This document shows positions 44,137-53,033 of a stretch of DNA of 64,000 nt, in pieces. The position numbers and the translations under genes are program-made. The stretch covers positions 992,001 to 1,056,000 of the forward strand of contig CBDDGQ010000006.1 of the NCBI GenBank assembly GCA_965227945.1. The letters run 5' to 3'. Origin of the DNA: Azorhizobium sp965227945. GTDB taxonomy: Bacteria; Pseudomonadota; Alphaproteobacteria; Rhizobiales; Xanthobacteraceae. The notes below the pieces were generated by a model, which worked only from the letters and a program-made list of their open reading frames with translations, did not search any database and was not told the DNA's origin. Within the stretch, counting starts at the first letter, position 1, and the number at the start of each line of letters is the position of its first letter.

Positions 44137-44171
44137 CCGGTCGAGGCAGTCGGGCGGACTGCCTCGACCGG
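44137..44171 (+). terminator. Strong hairpin between ccoH and ccoI
   Basis: CCGGTCGAGGCAGTC (44137-44151), loop GGGCG, and GACTGCCTCGACCGG (44157-44171) form a perfect 15-bp stem. Only a short CCTTTT follows, so it could be a partial terminator or an mRNA-stabilising structure that separates expression of ccoGH from ccoIS. Confidence 0.65.
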
Positions 44172-44282
44172 CACCTTTTCGGCGCCGGCCCGCCGCAGGT
44201 GCGCCATCGGACGGAGCTTCCGACGCGCATGCTTCCGCCGCCGGACCCTCCCGTGACACAGGACGACAAAGGCGCGAGCCCC

Positions 44283-46511
44283 ATGGCCCAGGCGATCGAT
44301 TATTCCATATTCATGGCCAAGGACGCGGACGGGCACGCCCAGATGAGCCTGGCCGTGGATGGCATCGATTGCGCCGCCTGCATCAGCGACATCGAACACG
44401 GCGTGCTGGCCCTGCCCGGCGTGGTCCACGCCCGGCTCAATTACAGCACCCATCGCCTCACCGTGGCCTGGGCGGGCGAAGGCGAGCCCGCCGCTTTGGT
44501 CGGCCGCCTGGAGACCCTGGGCTACCGGGCCCATCCCTTCGCCGGCCGGGCCGAGGAGGCCGAGGCCAAGCGCGCCCAATGGCTGCTGCGCTGCCTGGGG
44601 GTGGCCGGCTTTGCCATGATGAACGTGATGCTGCTCTCGGTCTCGGTGTGGGCCGGCAATGTCACCGACATCACCCCCGAGACCCGCGACCTGTTCCACT
44701 GGCTCTCCGCCCTCATCGCTCTGCCCGCCGCCGCTTATGCCGGCCAGCCCTTCTTTCAGAGCGCCCTGCGGGCCCTGCGCACCCGCTCGCTCAACATGGA
44801 CGTGCCGATCTCGCTGGGGGTCATTCTGGCCCTGGGCATGTCCCTGGTGGAGACCATCCTGCATCGCGAGCACGCATTCTTCGACAGCGCGGTGATGCTG
44901 CTGTTCTTCCTGCTGGCCGGCCGCTATCTCGACCATGAAGCCCGCCGCCGCACCCGTGCCGTGGCCGGCAATCTGGCGGCCTTGCGCGGAGAGATGGCGC
45001 AGCGGCTCGATGCCGCCGGCGCGCCCGTCTGGGTGCCGGTGCAGGCGCTGCAGCCCGGCGATCGCATCCTGGTGGCCGCCGGCGAGCGCATCGGCGCCGA
45101 CGGGGTGGTGGAGATCGGCGCCTCCGCTGTTGACGAGGCGCTCATCACCGGCGAGACCCTGCCGCGCGCGGTCACCTGCGGCGACAGCCTCTATGCCGGC
45201 AGCCTGAACGGCGCCGGCACGCTCACCGTACGGGTCACCGCCGGCGGCGAGGGCACGCTGATCGACGACGTGCAGCGGCTGCTGGATGGCGCGCTGTCCC
45301 AGCGCGCCGGCTATGTGCGCCTCGCCGACCGGGTGGCGCGGCTCTATGCGCCGGTGGTGCATCTCACCGCCTTCATCGCCGCCGTCGGCTGGCTGCTGCT
45401 GGGCGCCAGCGCCCATGATGCGGTGATGATCGCGGTGGCCGTGCTCATCATCACCTGCCCGTGCGCCCTGGCGCTGGCGGTGCCCGCGGTTCAGGTGGTG
45501 GCCACCGGGCGGCTGTTCCGTGCCGGCCTCTTGGTCAATGCCGGCGACATGCTGGAACGCATGGCGCATGTGGACACTGTGGTGTTCGACAAGACCGGCA
45601 CCCTGACCTTGCCGGAGCCGGCGCTGCATCTGCCGGCCGGTGCCGATGCGGATCTGGTGTCCCTCGCCGCACGCCTCGCCCTGTCGAGCCGTCATCCCCT
45701 GGCCACGGCGCTCGCCCGCCATGCCACCGGCCCGGCCTTGGACGGCGTGACGGAAGTGGCCGGCGCCGGCGTCCATGGCATGCTGGACGGGCAGGAGGTC
45801 CGCCTCGGCAGCCTCGCCTTCTGCGAGACGACCTTGCCCGGCGACCTGCCCGCCACCGCCACCCCCATTGCCGTGCGCTGCGGCACCCGCGCCTTGGTGA
45901 TCGGCCTCGATCAGGCACTGCGGCCCGACGCGGGACAGGTTGTGGCGGATCTCAAGGCGCGCGGCCTCGATGTGCGCATCCTCTCCGGCGATCGCGCCGC
46001 CCCCGTCGCGGCGGTGGCCCGCGCCCTGGGGATCACGGCCTTCGACGCCGGCCTGCGCCCCGCCGACAAGATCGCCGCCCTGGAGCGCCTGAAGGCCGAG
46101 GGCCGGCGCGTGCTGATGGTGGGCGACGGGCTGAACGATGCCCCGGCCCTGGCGGCCGCGCAGGTGTCGCTCTCTCCGGCCAGCGGCGTCGCCGTCACCC
46201 AGGCGCAGGCGGATGCGGTGTTCCTGGGCAGCCGCCTTTTGCCGGTGCGCGCGGCCATCGACGGCGCCCGCACCGCCGCACGCTTGATGCGGCAGAATCT
46301 GGGGCTGGCGGTGGCCTATAATCTCATCGCGGTGCCCCTGGCGGTCACCGGCCACGTCACCCCGCTGGTGGCGGCCCTGGCCATGTCCGGCTCCTCCATC
46401 CTGGTCACCCTCAATGCGTTGCGCGCCGCCCGCCCGACCCGCGGGGAGCGCGCCGCGGCCATCGCGGTCCCGGCGGCGGTGCCGGTGCAGACGGCGGAGG
46501 CCCGCGCATGA
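44283..46511 (+). CDS. ccoI: Copper-exporting P1B-type ATPase for cbb3 assembly
   Basis: The 742-residue ATPase has an N-terminal metal-binding domain (GIDCAACI, Cys30 and Cys33), eight helices with CPC in ITCPCALALA, phosphorylation DKTGT, and GDGLNDAPA. It delivers copper across the membrane for CuB insertion. The start is uncertain: ATG at 44283 gives the family length, and ATG at 44229 would add 18 residues of Pro-rich sequence. It overlaps ccoS (ATGA). Confidence 0.95.
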   Translation: MAQAIDYSIFMAKDADGHAQMSLAVDGIDCAACISDIEHGVLALPGVVHARLNYSTHRLTVAWAGEGEPAALVGRLETLGYRAHPFAGRAEEAEAKRAQWLLRCLGVAGFAMMNVMLLSVSVWAGNVTDITPETRDLFHWLSALIALPAAAYAGQPFFQSALRALRTRSLNMDVPISLGVILALGMSLVETILHREHAFFDSAVMLLFFLLAGRYLDHEARRRTRAVAGNLAALRGEMAQRLDAAGAPVWVPVQALQPGDRILVAAGERIGADGVVEIGASAVDEALITGETLPRAVTCGDSLYAGSLNGAGTLTVRVTAGGEGTLIDDVQRLLDGALSQRAGYVRLADRVARLYAPVVHLTAFIAAVGWLLLGASAHDAVMIAVAVLIITCPCALALAVPAVQVVATGRLFRAGLLVNAGDMLERMAHVDTVVFDKTGTLTLPEPALHLPAGADADLVSLAARLALSSRHPLATALARHATGPALDGVTEVAGAGVHGMLDGQEVRLGSLAFCETTLPGDLPATATPIAVRCGTRALVIGLDQALRPDAGQVVADLKARGLDVRILSGDRAAPVAAVARALGITAFDAGLRPADKIAALERLKAEGRRVLMVGDGLNDAPALAAAQVSLSPASGVAVTQAQADAVFLGSRLLPVRAAIDGARTAARLMRQNLGLAVAYNLIAVPLAVTGHVTPLVAALAMSGSSILVTLNALRAARPTRGERAAAIAVPAAVPVQTAEARA

Positions 46512-46672
46512 CCGTGCTGCTCTATCTGGTGCCCGCCGCGCTGGGGCTGGGCTTTGCCGGCCTGCTCGCGTTCCTGTGGAGCCTGAAGTCCGGCCAGTAT
46601 GAGGATCTGGACGGCGCCGCCGTGCGCATCCTGTCCGACGATGACCTGCACGAGCGGGATCTGCCCCGATGA
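46508..46672 (+). CDS. ccoS: cbb3 assembly protein CcoS
   Basis: This 54-residue protein starts with a hydrophobic helix (LLYLVPAALGLGFAGLLAFL), then WSLKSGQYEDLDGAAVRIL, the conserved block of CcoS/FixS, and a short acidic tail. CcoS is needed for cofactor insertion into CcoN. It overlaps ccoI (ATGA) and its stop overlaps the start of the next gene (ATGA), so translation is coupled on both sides. Confidence 0.93.
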   Translation: MTVLLYLVPAALGLGFAGLLAFLWSLKSGQYEDLDGAAVRILSDDDLHERDLPR

Positions 46673-47808
46673 GCCGCCTTGCCCCCATAGGCGGCCCGCG
46701 CGCGGGCATGCTGGCCTGCATTTGCGACCCGCAGTTCGACCTGCCGGCCAATGACAATGCGGGCGGGCGCCCCAACGCGCTGCCTTTGGCGCTGGGCTTT
46801 GCCTTCGCCGTGCTCGCCCAGACCCTGGCTGCCGGCGTGCTGCCCTTGGCCGGCGCGCAACTGGCGCCCCGGCCGGCCCTCGCCACCCTGCCGTTTGCGG
46901 CGCTGATGCTGGGGGCGGCGCTCGCCTCCTTCCCCGCCTCCTTCCTGGGCGATGCCTTCGGCCGTCGCACCGGCTTTGCGCTGGGCGCCTCGCTGGGCAT
47001 CGCCGGCGGCGTGCTGCTGGCAATGGGGCTGGTGCAGCGGCAGTTCGCCTTCATCTGCCTCGGCGCCTTGTGGCTGGGCATGGCGCAGGGCTTTTCTTTC
47101 TTCTACCGCCATGAGGCCGCCGCCTCTGCCGGGCGCCCCGCCGCGGCCGCGGCGGGCGTGATGGCCGGCGGGCTGCTGGCGGCGCTGGCCGGCCCCACTT
47201 TGGCGAGCCTGGCGGAAGGTCTGTTCGCGCCGGTCTTCCTGGTGGGCTCCGCGGTGCTGGCGGCGCTGGCCCACACCGCCTCCCTGGGGGTTGCGGTGCG
47301 CCTCGCCCCCGATGCCCGGCCCTGGAGCGCCACTGCCACCCCCGGCCCCCTGGCGGCCATCCTGGCGCCGACCTTTGTGGGCATGCTGGCCTGGTTCGGC
47401 ATGAGCCTGATCATGGCCGGCGCGCCCTTGGCGCTGCTGGGCTGCGGCGTGGCTGAGGGCGCGGTGTTCGGCTTCATCGCGTTGCATGTGGCGGCCATGT
47501 ATGCGCCCGCGGCGCCCTTGGCGCTGCTGCGCGGGCGGCTTGCCAGCGAGATCGCGACGCCACCCCGGCTGGCCTGGGCCGGGCTGGCGCTGGTGATGAT
47601 CGCCTATCCCTTGCAGGTCTCCGGCGACCCGGCGCTGCTGGCGGCGGCTCTGGTGCTGGTGGGGGCCGGCTGGTCGGTGGCCACCGTCGGCTGCACCGGC
47701 TGGCTGCATCAGGCCGCCCGGCCGGGACGCCTCGCTTTGGCGCTGCATGACGGCGCGCTGTTCAGCGCCGCCATCGTCGGCGCGGCGCTGGCCGGCCGGC
47801 TGTTCTGA
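46669..47808 (+). CDS. ccoA: MFS copper importer, CcoA-like
   Basis: The 379-residue MFS protein has about 12 transmembrane helices. It carries M245xxxM249 and H273xxxM277, the two copper motifs of CcoA from Rhodobacter capsulatus, where they lie at 233/237 and 261/265 with the same 28-residue spacing. CcoA imports copper for cbb3 maturation. An N-terminal Cys-x-Cys (CIC) and LPANDN come before the first helix. It overlaps the ccoS stop, placing copper importer and exporter in one message. Confidence 0.85.
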   Translation: MSRLAPIGGPRAGMLACICDPQFDLPANDNAGGRPNALPLALGFAFAVLAQTLAAGVLPLAGAQLAPRPALATLPFAALMLGAALASFPASFLGDAFGRRTGFALGASLGIAGGVLLAMGLVQRQFAFICLGALWLGMAQGFSFFYRHEAAASAGRPAAAAAGVMAGGLLAALAGPTLASLAEGLFAPVFLVGSAVLAALAHTASLGVAVRLAPDARPWSATATPGPLAAILAPTFVGMLAWFGMSLIMAGAPLALLGCGVAEGAVFGFIALHVAAMYAPAAPLALLRGRLASEIATPPRLAWAGLALVMIAYPLQVSGDPALLAAALVLVGAGWSVATVGCTGWLHQAARPGRLALALHDGALFSAAIVGAALAGRLF

Positions 47809-47817
47809 CATGGAAAA

Positions 47818-47849
47818 GGCGCCGCGCGGGTGAGCCCCGGCGCGGCGCC
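47818..47849. terminator. Bidirectional hairpin between ccoA and the TRAP permease
   Basis: GGCGCCGCGC (47818-47827) and GCGCGGCGCC (47840-47849) pair perfectly with a 12-nt loop. An A-run before it and TGTTTGGTTT after it make it a plausible terminator in both directions for the convergent genes. Confidence 0.75.
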
Positions 47850-47867
47850 CTGTTTGGTTTCAATGCC

Positions 47868-49757
47868 TCACAGGAAGCCGATGGAGAACCACGGCACCAG
47901 CGCCACCACCACCAGGCCGATGAACAAAGCGATCATATAGCCGAGAATGGGTTTCATCCCGGCCACCGGATCCACCCGCCCGATGGCGCAGGCGGCGTAA
48001 TAGCCGACCCCGAAGGGCGGGGCGAACAGCCCCATGCCCATGGCCAGGATCACCACCATGGCATAGTGCACTTCGTGGATGCCCACCGCCCGCGCGATGG
48101 GGAACAGCAGCGGCCCGAACAGCACGATGGCGGGAATGCCCTCCAGCACGCTGCCGAGGATGATGAAGGCCACCACCGACACCGCCATGAAGCTCATGGC
48201 GCCCCCCGGCAGGCCGGTCATGGCGGTGGCCAGGGACCGCGAGAAGCCGGACTGCGTGAGCCCCCAGGCCATGCCGGTGGCGGTGCCGATGATCAGCAGA
48301 ATGGCCCCCGACAGGCAGGCCGTATCCACCAGCATGGGCTTCAGGCGCCGCACATCGAACTTGCGATAGATCAGGATGCCCGCCGCCACCGCATAGACGA
48401 TGCCCAAGGTGGACACTTCGGTGGCGGTCGCCACCCCCTCGATCACCGCGGCGCGGATCACGAACGGCAGCGCAATGGCGGGGAAGGCGATGACGAAGGT
48501 GCGCAGCACATGGCCCCAGGTGGCCCGCGTCACATGCCGCAGATCCTCGCCGCGATAGCGCCACCACACCACGGCGCACAGCGTCACCGCCAGCACCAGG
48601 CCCGGCATCAGGCCGCCGGTGAACAGGGCCGAGATCGAGACCCCGGTCACCGAGCCGATGGTGATGAGCACCAAAGAGGGCGGGATGGTCTCGGTCTGCG
48701 CCCCGGTGGCGGAGAGCAGAGCGACGAGATCGCCTTCCTTGGCGCCGCGCGCCTTCATTTCCGGGAACAGCACCGGGGCCACCGCCGCCATGTCGGCGGC
48801 CTTGGAGCCGGAGATGCCGGAGACCAGATACATGGCCCCCACCAACACATAATGCAGCCCGCCCTTCACATGGCCCAGCAGGCTGGCGAGGAACTGCACC
48901 ATGGCTTTGGCCATGCCGGTCATCTCGATCAGCATGCCGAGGAACACGAACAGCGGCACGGAGAGCAGGATGAGGTGGCTCATGCCCTCGTCCATGCGGC
49001 CCACCAGCACCATCATGGGGGTGCGCGTGGTGAGCGCCAGATAGCCGAAGGTGGCGAGCCCAAAGGCAAACGCGATGGGCACGCCGGCGAACACGCACAC
49101 CGCCACCACGCCGACGAAGAAGATCAGCAGATTGAGATTGCCCAGGGGCTTGAACATGGGCCCCAGCAGCCAGAAGGCGGCGACGATGGCGGCGGTGGTC
49201 AGCACCGCGGCGCCGAGGATGCGCAGGTCCGCCACCCGCGCCAGGCGCAGCAGGGCGAACACCACCATCAGGCCGAGCCCCACCGGCAGGGCCGCGGCGC
49301 GGAAGGAATTGGGGATTTCCAGCGCCGGGGTGAGGATGAAGGCCTCCTCCTCCGCATACTCCAGCGCGTGGGGGAACACCATCAGCAGGAAGGCGAGGGC
49401 GGAGGTGATGGCGATGACATCGAGAAAGGCGCGGATCTGCGGGCTGACCTTGGTGGCCACCGCGGTCATGCGCATGTGCTCCCCGCGCCGGAACGCCACC
49501 ACTGCGCCCAGCATGGCCAGCCACAGGAACAGGATGGAGGCCAGCTCGTCCGACCACACCAGCGGCTTGTGCAGCAGATAGCGGGCGACCACGCCGGCGA
49601 ACAGCACGCAGATCTCCACCGCCACCAGCAAGGCGGCGGGGATCTCCACCAGGAGGCCGAGGAGGCGATCCGCCATGGCAGCCGCGGCGGCGAGGGGGCT
49701 GGTGGGCGCCGCCAGCGGCGGCGCCCCGTGGCCATGGAGGGAAGGAACCTCGGCCAT
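47868..49757 (-). CDS. TRAP transporter, fused DctQ-DctM permease
   Basis: The 629-residue membrane protein has an N-terminal four-helix DctQ region (about residues 25-165; VEICVLFAGVVARYLLHKPLVWSDE) fused to a DctM large subunit (about 205-625; GVPIAFAFGLATFGYLA, SGSKAADMAAVAPVL, GAQTETIPPSLVL). TRAP systems use ion gradients for uptake of organic acids. The ATG at 49755-49757 (MAEVPSL) starts five bases after the binding-protein stop; the longer frame upstream overlaps that gene and is rejected. Confidence 0.93.
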   Translation of the reverse strand: MAEVPSLHGHGAPPLAAPTSPLAAAAAMADRLLGLLVEIPAALLVAVEICVLFAGVVARYLLHKPLVWSDELASILFLWLAMLGAVVAFRRGEHMRMTAVATKVSPQIRAFLDVIAITSALAFLLMVFPHALEYAEEEAFILTPALEIPNSFRAAALPVGLGLMVVFALLRLARVADLRILGAAVLTTAAIVAAFWLLGPMFKPLGNLNLLIFFVGVVAVCVFAGVPIAFAFGLATFGYLALTTRTPMMVLVGRMDEGMSHLILLSVPLFVFLGMLIEMTGMAKAMVQFLASLLGHVKGGLHYVLVGAMYLVSGISGSKAADMAAVAPVLFPEMKARGAKEGDLVALLSATGAQTETIPPSLVLITIGSVTGVSISALFTGGLMPGLVLAVTLCAVVWWRYRGEDLRHVTRATWGHVLRTFVIAFPAIALPFVIRAAVIEGVATATEVSTLGIVYAVAAGILIYRKFDVRRLKPMLVDTACLSGAILLIIGTATGMAWGLTQSGFSRSLATAMTGLPGGAMSFMAVSVVAFIILGSVLEGIPAIVLFGPLLFPIARAVGIHEVHYAMVVILAMGMGLFAPPFGVGYYAACAIGRVDPVAGMKPILGYMIALFIGLVVVALVPWFSIGFL

Positions 49758-49762
49758 TCGCG

Positions 49763-50782
49763 TCACGACAGCTTGCCGACCGCGTTTTCCAGCACGGTCC
49801 AGGCTTCGTCGCCAAACTTGGCCTTCCACTCGGCATAGAAGCCGGCGGCCCGCAGCTTGTCGCGGAACGGGGTCGGGTCCGGCTTGTTGAAGGTGAGGCC
49901 CTTGCCGGCCAGATCGTCCTGCAAGTTGGCGTTGAGCTTGGCCACGTCCGCCCGCTCCTTCTCGCCGGCCGCATTGATATGCTTGGCGACGATGGCGCGC
50001 ATGTCCTCGGGGATCGCCATCCAGGTGCGGCGGTTGGCCAGGAACCAGAAGCCGTCCCACATGTGGTTGGTCAGCGAGCAGTATTTCTGCACTTCATAGA
50101 GCTTCGCCGTGGAGATGATGGCGAGCGGATTTTCCTGGCCATCCACGATCTTGGTCTGCAGCGCCGAATAGACTTCGGCGAAATTGATCGAGGCCGGAGC
50201 CGAGCCGAACGCCTTGTACATGGAGGTCCACAGCGGCGAGACCGGCACGCGGATCTTGAAATTCTCGAGGTCCGCCGGGGTCTGGATCGGCTTGGTGGAG
50301 GCGGTGGTCTGGCGGAAGCCGTTGTCCCAGATCTTGTCCATGGCCACGAGGCCGAACTTGGAGATCTGCCCGCGCACGTAAGTGCCCAGTTCGCCGTCCA
50401 TGGCCTTCCACACGGTGGCATAGTCCGGGAAGGCGAAGCCGATGCCGCTCACCGACGCATTGGGCACCAGGGTGGACAGGATCAGCGGCGACAGGGTGAA
50501 GAATTCCACGCCGCCGGAGCGCAGCTGGCTCAGCACGTCGGTGTCCGAGCCCAGCTGGCTGGACGGGAACACCTGCAGGTCGAACTTGCCGCCGGTCTCC
50601 TGCTTGATGGCCGCGGCCATCTCGCGGGCGCGCAGGTTCATCGGATGCGTGTCCGGCAGGTTGTTGGCATATTTATAGCTGAACTCGGCCTGCTGGGCCC
50701 GCGCGACGAATGGCGCGAACACCCCCCCGGTGACGGCGGTGGCGGCCGTGGCCTTCAACAGGGCGCGACGAGACACGATCAT
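49763..50782 (-). CDS. TRAP transporter periplasmic binding protein (DctP)
   Basis: The 339-residue protein has a Tat-like signal (SRRALLKATAATAV) and cleavage after ARAQQ. The mature part has ANNLPDTHPM, FPSSQLGSD, and KIRVPVSPLWTSMYKAFGSA, where the Arg is the usual carboxylate-binding residue of DctP proteins. The ligand is probably an organic acid. It lies in an operon with the DctQM fusion and is divergent from the IclR gene. Confidence 0.92.
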   Translation of the reverse strand: MIVSRRALLKATAATAVTGGVFAPFVARAQQAEFSYKYANNLPDTHPMNLRAREMAAAIKQETGGKFDLQVFPSSQLGSDTDVLSQLRSGGVEFFTLSPLILSTLVPNASVSGIGFAFPDYATVWKAMDGELGTYVRGQISKFGLVAMDKIWDNGFRQTTASTKPIQTPADLENFKIRVPVSPLWTSMYKAFGSAPASINFAEVYSALQTKIVDGQENPLAIISTAKLYEVQKYCSLTNHMWDGFWFLANRRTWMAIPEDMRAIVAKHINAAGEKERADVAKLNANLQDDLAGKGLTFNKPDPTPFRDKLRAAGFYAEWKAKFGDEAWTVLENAVGKLS

Positions 50783-50788
50783 GAACCG

Positions 50789-50850
50789 TTTCCTCCTTGA
50801 TGGGTCCTGAAACCGGACCGTTTCCTCAAATGGGTCCAGTATGCGGACCT
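50789..50850. promoter_or_regulatory. Tandem operator-like repeats in the dctP-iclR divergent region
   Basis: Two units about 30 bp apart begin GTTTCCTC and contain GGTCC-N7-GGACC dyads (50803-50819 and 50833-50849). They lie just upstream of the dctP start, with the first unit covering its leader. IclR regulators often bind repeated dyads, so these are candidate sites through which it controls the TRAP genes, itself and the downstream island. Confidence 0.65.
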
Positions 50851-50982
50851 CTTAATTGTGTCACCTATACTGACCCACTTGTAGGATCTGGACAAGGTGT
50901 CTATCATCGTTGCTGCGGTCGTCAATGCGCGGACCGCTACAAACAAAAATATGGTCCACATGATGGATCGTGGGAGCGAAAC

Positions 50983-51867
50983 GTGACCAGGACCGGCGAC
51001 GACCCTGCGGGCGGCGGGACGCAGAGCATTGAGCGCGCCATCGCGCTGCTGCAGCTGGTGGGCCGCGCCGGCAGCGCGGGCGCGCGCTTGTCCGATCTGG
51101 TGGCACACTCCGCCCTCCCCAAGCCCACGGTCCGCCGCGTGCTGCTGGCGCTGGTGCGCGCCGGCCTTCTGGACCAGGATACGCTGTCACGGCGGTACCA
51201 TATCGGACCGGAGACCTACGTTCTAGGAACATTGGCGAGCGAACGCTTCGGCCTGCACGCCCTCTCTTTGGACGGCCTGTCCCGTCTGGCGCAGGAGAGC
51301 GGCGACACCGCTTTCCTCTCCATGCAGCGCGACACCTATGTGGTCTGCCTGCACCGCCAGGAAGGCCCCTTCCCCATCCGCACCCATGTGCTGCAGGCCG
51401 GCGACCGCCATCCCATGGGCATCGGGGCCGGCAGCCTCGCCATCCTCGCCGCTCTGCCCGATGCGGAGGTGGACCGGGTGTTCGCCGCCAATGCGGCGGT
51501 GCTGGCCACCGATTATCCGGCCTATTCCGAAGCCCTGCTGCGAGCCTGCGTGGCCGAGACCCGCGCCCAGGGCTATGCGCTCAACCCCGGCATTCTCATG
51601 CCCGGCTCCTGGGGCATCGGCGTGCCGGTGCGCGCCGCCGACGGCAGTCCCATCGGGGCCGTATCCATCGCCGCCATCGAGAGCCGCCTTGGCCCGGAGC
51701 GGCGCGCCGAACTGGTGCCGCTGCTGCGCCGCGAGGCCAGCGCGCTGGAGGCGGCGCTGCGGCATCCGGCGCCGCGCACCGAACCCTTGTTTTCCACCCC
51801 CTCCGCATCCCCGCCCCCCCGCGCCCGCCTGTCCGCGGCGCGCCCAGCCCTGAGAGTGAAGACATGA
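50983..51867 (+). CDS. IclR-family regulator
   Basis: The 294-residue protein has a winged helix at about 10-65 (IERAIALLQLV, ALPKPTVRRVLLALVRAGL) and the IclR effector domain (PMGIGAGSLAILAALP, GYALNPGILMPGSWGIGVPV). The last 35 residues are a Pro/Arg tail absent from most IclR proteins. GTG at 50983 has GGGAG 7 bases before it; earlier ATG starts in this frame lie in the operator region. It overlaps the thiolase gene by four bases, so regulates from within the operon. Confidence 0.9.
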   Translation: MTRTGDDPAGGGTQSIERAIALLQLVGRAGSAGARLSDLVAHSALPKPTVRRVLLALVRAGLLDQDTLSRRYHIGPETYVLGTLASERFGLHALSLDGLSRLAQESGDTAFLSMQRDTYVVCLHRQEGPFPIRTHVLQAGDRHPMGIGAGSLAILAALPDAEVDRVFAANAAVLATDYPAYSEALLRACVAETRAQGYALNPGILMPGSWGIGVPVRAADGSPIGAVSIAAIESRLGPERRAELVPLLRREASALEAALRHPAPRTEPLFSTPSASPPPRARLSAARPALRVKT

Positions 51868-53033
51868 CGCGCGCGTGCATCGTGGGCTATGCCCATACCG
51901 CCTTCGGCAAGCTCGAAGATCCCGATACCGAGACCCTCATGGCCCGCGTCTCCGGCGCGGCGCTGGAGCATGCGGGCATCTCCCCCGACAAGGTGGATGG
52001 CATCTTCGCCGGCGTGTTCAACGCCGGCTTCCAGAAGCAGGACTTCCAGGGCGCCCTGGTGGCCATGGCCGACGAGCGCCTCGCCTATGTGCCGGCCGTG
52101 CGCGTGGAAAACGCCTGCGCCACCGGCTCGGCCGCCATCTACACCGCGCTGGACTTCATCGAAAGCGGGCGCGGCCGCATCGCCTTGGTGGTGGGCGCGG
52201 AGAAGATGACCGCCAAGCCCACGGCCGAAGTGGGTGACATCCTGCTCAATGCCTCCTACCGCAAGGAAGAGGCGGACATTGAAGGCGGTTTCGCCGGCCA
52301 GTTCGGCCGCATCGCGCAGAACTATTTCCAGCGCTATGGCGACCGCTCGGAAGAGCTGGCGCACATCGCCGCCAAGAACCATCTCAACGGCGTGTCCAAC
52401 CCCTACGCCCAGATGCGCCGGGATTTCGGCTTCGACTTCTGCAACACCGTGTCGGAGAAGAACCCGCTGGTGGCCGGCCCGCTGCGCCGCACCGACTGCT
52501 CGCTGGTCTCGGACGGGGCCGCAGCCCTGGTGCTGGCGGACGAGGAGACCGCCCGCGACCTGGAGCGGGCCATCGCCTTCCGCGCCCGCACCCACCGCAA
52601 CGACATCCTCGCCATGTCGCGCCGCGACCCCACCGCCTTCGAGGGCGCCCGCCGCGCCTGGGCCGGCTCGCTGGCCGATGCGGAGATGACGCTGGACGAT
52701 CTGGACTTCGTGGAGACCCACGACTGCTTCACCATCGCCGAGCTGATCGAATATGAAGTCATGGGCCTGGCCAAGCCGGGCGAGGGCTACAAGGTGGTGC
52801 GCGAAGGCATCACCCAGAAGACCGGCCGCCTGCCGGTGAACCCGTCCGGCGGCCTGAAGGCCAAGGGCCATCCCATCGGCGCCACCGGCGTGTCCATGCA
52901 TGTGCTCTCCGCCATGCAGCTGCTGGGCGAGGCCGGCGACATGCAGATCAAGGATGCGGCGGTGGCCGGCGTGTTCAACATGGGCGGTGCGGCTGTCGCC
53001 AATTACGTCTCCATCCTGGAGCGGCTCAAGTGA
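51864..53033 (+). CDS. Thiolase (SCP-x-like acyl-CoA acetyltransferase)
   Basis: The 389-residue thiolase has ENACATGSA with nucleophile Cys85, ETHDCFTIAE, NPSGGLKAKGHPIGATG and the C-terminal MGGAAVANYVSILER. The HDCFT and absent CxG pattern place it with SCP-x / lipid-transfer-type thiolases. It would cleave a beta-ketoacyl-CoA with CoA. Overlaps with the regulator before and the ligase after (GTGA). Confidence 0.92.
   Translation: MTRACIVGYAHTAFGKLEDPDTETLMARVSGAALEHAGISPDKVDGIFAGVFNAGFQKQDFQGALVAMADERLAYVPAVRVENACATGSAAIYTALDFIESGRGRIALVVGAEKMTAKPTAEVGDILLNASYRKEEADIEGGFAGQFGRIAQNYFQRYGDRSEELAHIAAKNHLNGVSNPYAQMRRDFGFDFCNTVSEKNPLVAGPLRRTDCSLVSDGAAALVLADEETARDLERAIAFRARTHRNDILAMSRRDPTAFEGARRAWAGSLADAEMTLDDLDFVETHDCFTIAELIEYEVMGLAKPGEGYKVVREGITQKTGRLPVNPSGGLKAKGHPIGATGVSMHVLSAMQLLGEAGDMQIKDAAVAGVFNMGGAAVANYVSILERLK

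Noticed and set aside
43560..47081. Antisense open frame of 1173 codons over ccoH-ccoI-ccoS-ccoA
   Set aside because: It covers four well-recognised genes in the opposite direction and has no recognisable motif.
48066..49838. Plus-strand 590-codon frame over the TRAP permease
   Set aside because: Its His/Gln/Gly-rich translation is the usual antisense of membrane-protein codons, and the minus strand has a full DctQM.
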